Positions 6,670 through 10,984 of a DNA stretch of 10,984 bases are shown one piece after another (the first letter of the stretch is position 1; each line of letters begins with the position of its first letter). Source of the DNA: Candidatus Kapaibacterium sp. (GTDB taxonomy: Bacteria; Bacteroidota; Ignavibacteria; Kapaibacteriales; Kapaibacteriaceae); NCBI GenBank assembly GCA_030830285.1, contig JAURNF010000211.1, positions 1 through 10,984 on the forward strand, in the 5' to 3' direction. Below the pieces are notes generated by a model that was not told where the DNA came from, did not search any database, and saw only the letters and a program-made list of their open reading frames with translations. The position numbers and the translations under genes were made by a program.

Positions 6670-7691
6670 CGGAACTGACCCAGGACTCGCAGGTCGTTGT
6701 CGTACAGCATGCGAATATCATCGATACCTGTCATCATCAGCACAACACGTTCGACACCGAATCCGAATGCAAATCCAGAGTATTCCTCTGGGTCAATTCC
6801 ACATGCACGCAATACATTTGGATGTACCATCCCCGCACCACAGATCTCAAGCCAGCCCGAATGTTTACAGATTCGACAGCCGTCTCCCTTGCAAAGGAAG
6901 CACGACATATCAATCTCACAACTTGGTTCGGTGAATGGGAAATACGATGTTCGGAATCTAAACTCAGCATGCGCATCATAGAAGCGACGCGCAAACTCCA
7001 TGATCGTGCCCTTAAGGTCGGCCATGCTCACACCCTTGTCGATGTAGAGACCTTCGATCTGATGGAATTCAGCTAGTGACCGCGCACTTACAGCCTCATT
7101 GCGATACACACGCCCTGGCATTATGCAACGAATTGGCGGCTTCATCGACTGCATGACGCGCACTTGCACAGAGGATGTGTGCGTACGAAGAAGAACATCT
7201 GCACGATCTGCCGCATCAACGAAGAACGTGTCTTGCATATCGCGAGCTGGATGATCTTCGGCGAAGTTCAACTTTCCGAAGTTGTGATCATCATCCTCAA
7301 CATCAGGTCCCTCGGCAACCTCAAAGCCCATTGACCCAAAGATCTCGACGAGCTTCTGCACCGATTGCGTGATAGGATGCACTGCTCCAACGCGAACGCC
7401 CCTGCCTGGAAGTGTTGTGTCGATTGTTGGCACCGGCGCCGGTGCGCCATATGTCGCAACCGCTTGCTCATACGCAATCTCTGCAAGCGTGCGTAGCTCA
7501 TTCAGTGCCTTGCCCACAACGGGCTTGTCCTCTTTCGGGACCGATCGAAGTTCGTCGACACAGGCCTGAAGCGTTCCCTTCTTCACAAGGTGAGTAAGTC
7601 GGAACCGCTCTGCATCCTCTCGTGAGGCTACGCCGGCGACGTCACCTTCAATCTGCGCGCGAAGCGCCGAAATGGTATCTAGAAGTCTCAT
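6666..7691 (-). CDS. pheS: Phenylalanyl-tRNA synthetase alpha subunit
   Basis: A 341-aa class II aminoacyl-tRNA synthetase subunit that, with PheT, forms the (alpha-beta)2 enzyme charging tRNA-Phe. An N-terminal coiled-coil region (about 1-80) is joined by a short Ala/Pro linker (GAPAPVP, 82-88) to the catalytic core, which contains HPITQSVQKLVEIF (105-118), motif 2 GRVYRNEAVSARS (193-205) with EFHQIEGLYID, and motif 3 GFGVERVVLMM (310-320). The ISAR/VSAR-type motif 2 and DLK stretch resemble Bacteroidota/Chlorobi PheS. Two CxxC pairs (C264, C267, C272, C275) form a zinc-knuckle-like insert absent from many PheS proteins. pheT is not adjacent, unlike E. coli. The ATG at 7691 is preceded by a TACATTTG element ending only five bases away, so the mRNA may be leaderless. 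Confidence 0.97.
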   Translation of the reverse strand: MRLLDTISALRAQIEGDVAGVASREDAERFRLTHLVKKGTLQACVDELRSVPKEDKPVVGKALNELRTLAEIAYEQAVATYGAPAPVPTIDTTLPGRGVRVGAVHPITQSVQKLVEIFGSMGFEVAEGPDVEDDDHNFGKLNFAEDHPARDMQDTFFVDAADRADVLLRTHTSSVQVRVMQSMKPPIRCIMPGRVYRNEAVSARSLAEFHQIEGLYIDKGVSMADLKGTIMEFARRFYDAHAEFRFRTSYFPFTEPSCEIDMSCFLCKGDGCRICKHSGWLEICGAGMVHPNVLRACGIDPEEYSGFAFGFGVERVVLMMTGIDDIRMLYDNDLRVLGQFR

Positions 7692-7696
7692 ACCTA

Positions 7697-7704
7697 CAAA
7701 TGTA
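7697..7704 (-). promoter_or_regulatory. Bacteroidota-type -7 promoter element for pheS
   Basis: On the - strand this reads TACATTTG, a full match to the Bacteroidota consensus TAnnTTTG. It ends five bases before the pheS ATG, so transcription would begin at or within about three bases of the start codon. A matching -33 TTTG/TTG is not evident at the usual spacing; that region is occupied by the terminator hairpin of the upstream operon. The motif match is seen; the promoter role and leaderless start are inferred. Confidence 0.55.
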
Positions 7705-7711
7705 CGGATAG

Positions 7712-7745
7712 AAAAACGGCGGTGATGACATTGTCACCACCGCCG
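7712..7745 (-). terminator. Rho-independent terminator of infC-rpmI-rplT
   Basis: Read on the - strand, a 13-bp stem (arms at 7745-7733 and 7729-7717), with one G-U pair and a three-base loop, is followed at once by five U (7716-7712). The stem is GC-rich at its base (CGGCGG with CCGCCG). It lies 22 bases past the rplT stop. On the + strand the wobble becomes an A-C mismatch and no T-run follows, so the terminator acts in the - direction only. Confidence 0.9.
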
Positions 7746-7767
7746 CATTCATTCGTCGTCAGTCAGC

Positions 7768-8109
7768 TTACACGGACTTTGCAATTGTCGTGAACAGCTG
7801 TGGGTGATTCATTGCGATGTCTGCCAGAACCTTGCGATTGATCGCAATATTGTTCTTCTTCAGACCGTGCATCAGTCTCGAATACGTTGTTCCATTCAGT
7901 CGGGCCGCTGCGTTAATACGAACGATCCACAGCGAACGGAATGTACGCTTCTTGTTACGGCGGTCACGGTATGCATACTGCAGACCCTTCTCGACGTGGT
8001 GCTTGGCAACTGTCCAAACCTTTGAACGTGCGCCCCAGTAGCCCTTGGCGAGCTTGAAGTATTTCTTCTTCCGCTGGTGCGCCGCTACTTTATTGACACT
8101 ACGTGGCAT
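7768..8109 (-). CDS. rplT: 50S ribosomal protein L20
   Basis: A 113-aa basic protein, near the usual 115-118 aa. It begins MPRSVNKVAAHQRKKKYFK, the extended basic tail that enters 23S rRNA, followed by AKGYWGARSKVWTVAKHHVEK and the conserved RRNKKRTFRSLWIVRINAA (landmarks near residues 21 and 51). The globular C-terminal domain includes YSRLMHGLKKNNIAINRKVL. L20 is an early 23S rRNA-binding assembly protein and in several bacteria represses its own operon by binding the mRNA. It is third in infC-rpmI-rplT. A GGAG about eight bases before the ATG serves as ribosome-binding site. A 65-base gap with a hairpin separates it from rpmI, and a strong terminator follows. Confidence 0.98.
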   Translation of the reverse strand: MPRSVNKVAAHQRKKKYFKLAKGYWGARSKVWTVAKHHVEKGLQYAYRDRRNKKRTFRSLWIVRINAAARLNGTTYSRLMHGLKKNNIAINRKVLADIAMNHPQLFTTIAKSV

Positions 8110-8128
8110 GTCAACTCTCCACTATGTT

Positions 8129-8158
8129 GTCGTCAGGAGAACGGCTTCCCTGATCGAC
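8129..8158 (-). other. mRNA hairpin in the rpmI-rplT gap
   Basis: On the - strand GTCGATCAGG pairs with CCTGACGAC, giving nine base pairs with one bulged A and an 11-base loop (8148-8138). It lies in the 65-base gap before rplT and ends some 20 bases before the start codon, next to its GGAG. No U-run follows, so it is not a terminator. It could be an L20-binding operator, a processing site or a spacer; only the pairing is seen. Confidence 0.5.
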
Positions 8159-8174
8159 GTGAAATAAAATGTCC

Positions 8175-8372
8175 TTAGCGCAATGCGAGGCAGTGCAGGA
8201 CGTTGTTCATGTTCGATGGATCGACGAGAGCATCTTGGCGCAGATTACGCTTGCGCTTGCGATTCTTGCTCGTCAGGATGTGGCTACGGTTAGCCTTCTG
8301 GCGCTTGATAGCTCCAGATCCGGTGATCTTGTAGCGCTTCTTGGCACCGGAGTTCGTCTTCATCTTCGGCAT
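8175..8372 (-). CDS. rpmI: 50S ribosomal protein L35
   Basis: A 65-aa very basic protein of the standard length. The N-terminus MPKMKTNSGAKKRYKITGSG is the family signature, followed by KRQKANRSHILTSKNRKRKRNLR, an rRNA-binding Lys/Arg block (about residues 23-45). L35 sits deep in the large subunit against 23S rRNA. Its ATG shares one base with the infC stop codon (TAATG on the - strand), so its translation is likely coupled to infC, matching the conserved infC-rpmI-rplT order. The C-terminus ends LHCLALR; a Cys there is a little unusual but harmless. Confidence 0.97.
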   Translation of the reverse strand: MPKMKTNSGAKKRYKITGSGAIKRQKANRSHILTSKNRKRKRNLRQDALVDPSNMNNVLHCLALR

Positions 8373-9016
8373 TACTGTTCCTCTACAGATTGTTGTGCTT
8401 CTTCTTGTTGTGTGGTACCGTCACCAGCTTCCGCTGGCTTTGGCTCCTTCTTCTTTACAGGCTTCTTGATATCAGGCGCAAGCATGACACCAAGGAATCG
8501 CCCTTCCATTCGCATCGGTTGATCGATCTTCGCTACATCAGCCAAGGCGTCAATGAATCGCTGGAGCAATACTTCACCGAGTTCCTTGTGGAGGATCTCG
8601 CGCCCCTTAAACATCACTGTTGCCTTAACCTTGTGACCCTCTTCAAGAAACTCACGAGCGTGGCGCGTCTTGAAGTCAAAGTCGTGCGTGTCAGTTCCCG
8701 CCTTAAATCGAACTTCCTTAAGAGTAGAATGCGTCTGTGCCTTCTTCTGCTGCCTTTCCCGCTTGGTCTGTTCATAAATGAACTTACCGTAGTCAATGAT
8801 CTTGCACACAGGCGGATTCGCCTGCGGTGCAATCTCAACAAGGTCGAGCTCGCGCTCGAGTGAAATGCGAAGTGCTTCACGTCGTGGAAGCACGCCCATT
8901 GCACCACCTTGGGCATCAACAACGCGTACCTCAGGGGCACTGATTTCGTCGTTGATCTTGTGTTTTCGTTGTGGTTCCTGACGCGGACCTTGCGGCGGGA
9001 TGTACGGACGCCTCAA
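8372..9016 (-). CDS. infC: Translation initiation factor IF-3
   Basis: IF-3 binds the 30S subunit, prevents premature 50S joining and checks start-codon/initiator-tRNA pairing. I place the start at TTG 9016 (214 aa), which has AAGG at 9022-9025, five bases upstream. A TTG at 9061 in the same frame would overlap the -7 promoter element and lie before the transcript start. The first 20 residues are a basic Pro/Gln-rich extension; the N-domain begins KINDEISAPEVRVVD (20-34) and has NPPVCKIIDYGKFIYEQ. The C-domain includes GTDTHDFDFKTRHAREFL and MLAPDIKKP. After MLAP (178-181) comes a 33-residue Lys/Glu/Gln-rich tail; E. coli IF-3 is 180 aa and lacks it. A non-AUG start is typical of infC and allows IF-3 to repress itself. 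Confidence 0.9.
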   Translation of the reverse strand: MRRPYIPPQGPRQEPQRKHKINDEISAPEVRVVDAQGGAMGVLPRREALRISLERELDLVEIAPQANPPVCKIIDYGKFIYEQTKRERQQKKAQTHSTLKEVRFKAGTDTHDFDFKTRHAREFLEEGHKVKATVMFKGREILHKELGEVLLQRFIDALADVAKIDQPMRMEGRFLGVMLAPDIKKPVKKKEPKPAEAGDGTTQQEEAQQSVEEQ

Positions 9017-9058
9017 ACGGACCTTCGAGTAAAATGGATGAACTTCTCGGAAAGAACG

Positions 9059-9091
9059 CAAAGATAAGTCTCAAAAGGGGTTACGTCCAAA
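9059..9091 (-). promoter_or_regulatory. Promoter of infC-rpmI-rplT (TTTG -33, TATCTTTG -7)
   Basis: On the - strand TTTG (9091-9088) is followed after 21 bases by TATCTTTG (9066-9059), a full match to the Bacteroidota primary-sigma consensus TTTG-N19-21-TAnnTTTG. Transcription should start near 9055, leaving a leader of about 39 bases before the TTG at 9016. No room is left for a long L20-type leader as found in Firmicutes. Confidence 0.75.
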
Positions 9092-9121
9092 CGGCAGATC
9101 GATCGTGTTGGTAGTCCTTCG

Positions 9122-9129
9122 TAATTTTA
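9122..9129 (+). promoter_or_regulatory. Possible -7 element for lon
   Basis: TAATTTTA matches five of the six fixed positions of TAnnTTTG. It would start transcription near 9133, about 23 bases before the lon ATG at 9156. No TTTG/TTG lies at the standard -33 spacing (a TTG at 9108-9110 is only 11 bases upstream). No CIRCE-type heat-shock repeat is visible. Weak call. Confidence 0.3.
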
Positions 9130-9155
9130 TGGTCTTCTCTACGTCTACCACCCCC

Positions 9156-10984
9156 ATGATTGACAAATCCGACGTTCTCGATTCAATTGAACAGGCCGAA
9201 CGGCGCACCCCTGCCTTCCCTGCCAGCATGCCGGTGCTCCCCCTTCGGGACATCGTCATCTACCCCCACATGATCTTTCCGGTCCTGATCGGACGCTCGT
9301 CGTCGCTCAAGGCCGTTGCAGAAGCCCTGGAGCGTGACAAGTTCATTCTTGTTGTGGCCCAAAGGCAGGCCTCAACCGAGGAAGCCGGATTCGACGACAT
9401 CTACACGGTGGGCACCGTCGCGAAGATTCTGCAGGTCATGCGCCTGCCGAACAACCTTCTCAAGGTTCTGGTCGAGGGTACCGTTACGGCAAAGGTTGTT
9501 GGTCCGGTGAAGACCGAACCGTTCCTTGAAGCTACCGTCGAGGTGATTGCACCGATCGCAAATGAAAAGGATCGGAGTCTGAAGGCACTTGTACGTCACG
9601 CTACCGAGCTGTTTGAGGAGTACGTGAAGGACAATCGCAACCTTCCACCAGAGGTGCTTGGTGCGTTTCAGAACCTCGAAGATCCCGTGCGCAAGCTCTA
9701 CTATGCCGCTGCGAATGTGACACAAAAGGTGGATGTGAAGCAGCGCATTCTCGATGCTGAAGATGTGAAGGCCCAGTATTACGAACTCGTGCAGATGTTG
9801 TCGAACGAGTTGGAGCTTCTCCGACTCGAGGTCGAAATCGACACGAAGGTTCAAGATCAGATCCAGAAGTCTCAACGGAAATACTTCATCCAAGAACAAA
9901 TCCGCGCACTGCAAACGGAACTGGGTGAAGAAGACGAGGGTGGACCAGAGCTTGGTCCGTTGCGTGAATTGCTTGATAAGGCAGAGTTGCCTGAGGGCAT
10001 CCGTGCGAAGGTGACGGAGGAGTATGATCGACTGAAGCGCACGCCGTCTATGTCACCCGAGTTTGGTGTTAACCGCACATGGCTCGAGTGGATCGGCAAC
10101 GTGCCGTGGTCAACAAAGACAGATGACGATCTCGACATCGCAAATGCGCGCGGCATTCTTGATGCCGACCATTACGACCTCGAGAAGCCGAAGGAACGAA
10201 TCTTAGAATACATCTCCGTGCTCAATCTCGTGGGAGCATTGCGCGGACAAATCCTCTGCTTTGTCGGACCTCCAGGCGTAGGCAAGACGTCGCTTGCAAA
10301 ATCTATCGCACGTGCGCTTGGTCGCAAATTCGTTCGTCTTTCGTTAGGGGGCGTGCGCGACGAAGCGGAGATCCGTGGTCATCGCCGAACCTATATCGGG
10401 GCCATGCCTGGAAAGATCATTCAATCGATGAAGAAGGCTGGGTCAGTCAATCCAGTCATTCTTCTCGACGAGATTGACAAGATGTCGATGGACTTCCGTG
10501 GTGATCCTAGTGCCGCGCTGCTTGAGGTTCTTGATCCCGAGCAAAACACAACATTTAGCGATCACTATCTCGAAGTCGACTACGACTTGTCGAACGTGTT
10601 GTTCATCGCCACAGCGAATGTGATGTACGACATCCCAGGTCCGCTCCTAGATCGCCTCGAAGTGATCGAGCTATCGAGCTACCTCGAACCCGATAAGGTG
10701 CAGATTGCAAAGCAATACATCGTTCCTAAGCAGTTGGAGCGTCACGGCCTCAAGGAGTTCGATGTAACATTCACCGATGCTGCGTTGCTCAAGATTGTCC
10801 GCGAGTACACGCGTGAAGCTGGCGTGCGTTCACTTGAACGCGAGATTGCTAGCATTCTGCGCAAGCTTGCGATGGAGATTGTGAGCACGGCCTCCAAGAA
10901 GTCGTCGTCACGAGCATCGACAACAAAGGCAATTGCGAAGCTCGCCTCGCAGCGTTCATGGGTTGTCGACGAAAAGGCCGTTGA
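9156..10984 (+). CDS. lon: ATP-dependent protease Lon, N-terminal 609 codons (partial)
   Basis: The gene runs off the right edge with no stop, so the catalytic Ser-Lys protease domain is not seen. Lon is a cytoplasmic AAA+ hexamer that unfolds and degrades damaged and regulatory proteins. The LON substrate-binding domain opens with MPVLPLRDIVIYPHMIFPV at about residues 25-43. A long coiled-coil region with DAEDVKAQYYELVQ and KYFIQEQIRALQTELGE follows. The AAA+ module has Walker A GPPGVGKT (371-378), SLGGVRDEAEIRGHRRTYIG and Walker B VILLDEID (434-441). Near the end is a Ser/Lys-rich stretch (ASKKSSSRASTTKA) longer than the matching part of E. coli Lon. I chose ATG 9156; an in-frame ATG at 9129 overlaps the putative -7 element. 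It is transcribed divergently from infC. Confidence 0.96.
   Translation, partial: MIDKSDVLDSIEQAERRTPAFPASMPVLPLRDIVIYPHMIFPVLIGRSSSLKAVAEALERDKFILVVAQRQASTEEAGFDDIYTVGTVAKILQVMRLPNNLLKVLVEGTVTAKVVGPVKTEPFLEATVEVIAPIANEKDRSLKALVRHATELFEEYVKDNRNLPPEVLGAFQNLEDPVRKLYYAAANVTQKVDVKQRILDAEDVKAQYYELVQMLSNELELLRLEVEIDTKVQDQIQKSQRKYFIQEQIRALQTELGEEDEGGPELGPLRELLDKAELPEGIRAKVTEEYDRLKRTPSMSPEFGVNRTWLEWIGNVPWSTKTDDDLDIANARGILDADHYDLEKPKERILEYISVLNLVGALRGQILCFVGPPGVGKTSLAKSIARALGRKFVRLSLGGVRDEAEIRGHRRTYIGAMPGKIIQSMKKAGSVNPVILLDEIDKMSMDFRGDPSAALLEVLDPEQNTTFSDHYLEVDYDLSNVLFIATANVMYDIPGPLLDRLEVIELSSYLEPDKVQIAKQYIVPKQLERHGLKEFDVTFTDAALLKIVREYTREAGVRSLEREIASILRKLAMEIVSTASKKSSSRASTTKAIAKLASQRSWVVDEKAV

Noticed and set aside
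9017..9061. N-terminal 15 residues of the longest infC frame
   Set aside because: They overlap the -7 promoter element and lie at or before the predicted transcript start; a better-placed TTG with AAGG follows.
9372..9914. A 180-aa - strand open frame
   Set aside because: Antisense to the Lon N-terminal domain; no start signal, no family resemblance.

Overview
The window is chromosomal housekeeping sequence from a bacterium of the Bacteroidota/Chlorobiota (FCB) group. Three signs point there: TAnnTTTG-type -7 promoter elements, Bacteroidota/Chlorobi-like signatures in PheS, and a DUF3822-like gene fused by overlap to rsmD. Base composition is moderate (roughly 50-55% GC by eye) and uniform. 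A Kapabacteria/Ignavibacteria-like lineage is my guess; genus cannot be read from this sequence. I see no tRNA, rRNA, CRISPR array, insertion sequence, prophage or other accessory signature.

Left half (1-5606, all + strand): the 3' end of grpE, then dnaJ, a membrane-anchored ComEA-like helix-hairpin-helix protein, a DUF3822-like protein, rsmD, coaD, rimO and a small secreted beta-barrel-like protein. Apart from a 43-base gap after dnaJ, the genes are 9-22 bases apart or overlap (14 bases at rsmD, an ATGA overlap at coaD/rimO). This looks like one long transcription unit joining protein folding (GrpE/DnaJ), 16S rRNA methylation (RsmD), ribosomal protein S12 methylthiolation (RimO) and coenzyme A synthesis (CoaD). 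The promoter lies outside the window.

Middle (5613-7691, - strand): pheS, an ATGA-overlapping LolD-type ABC ATPase, and a TMEM14-like four-helix membrane protein whose start overlaps the end of lolD. This unit converges on the + strand operon with only 6 bases between stop codons and no visible terminator. pheS has its own TACATTTG element so close to its ATG that the mRNA is probably leaderless.

Right part (7768-9016, - strand): infC-rpmI-rplT, the conserved IF3/L35/L20 operon. It has a clear -33/-7 promoter, a TTG-started infC, a TAATG junction between infC and rpmI, a hairpin in the rpmI-rplT gap, and a strong intrinsic terminator after rplT. Divergently, from 9156 to the end of the window, lies the first ~609 codons of the ATP-dependent protease lon, cut by the window edge before its protease domain.

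I did not find a new defence, mobile or biosynthetic system. The second-look items are mostly regulatory (leaderless pheS, non-AUG infC, rpmI-rplT hairpin, promoter-terminator overlap) or concern poorly described genes (DUF3822-like, TMEM14-like, orphan LolD, terminal outer-membrane protein).
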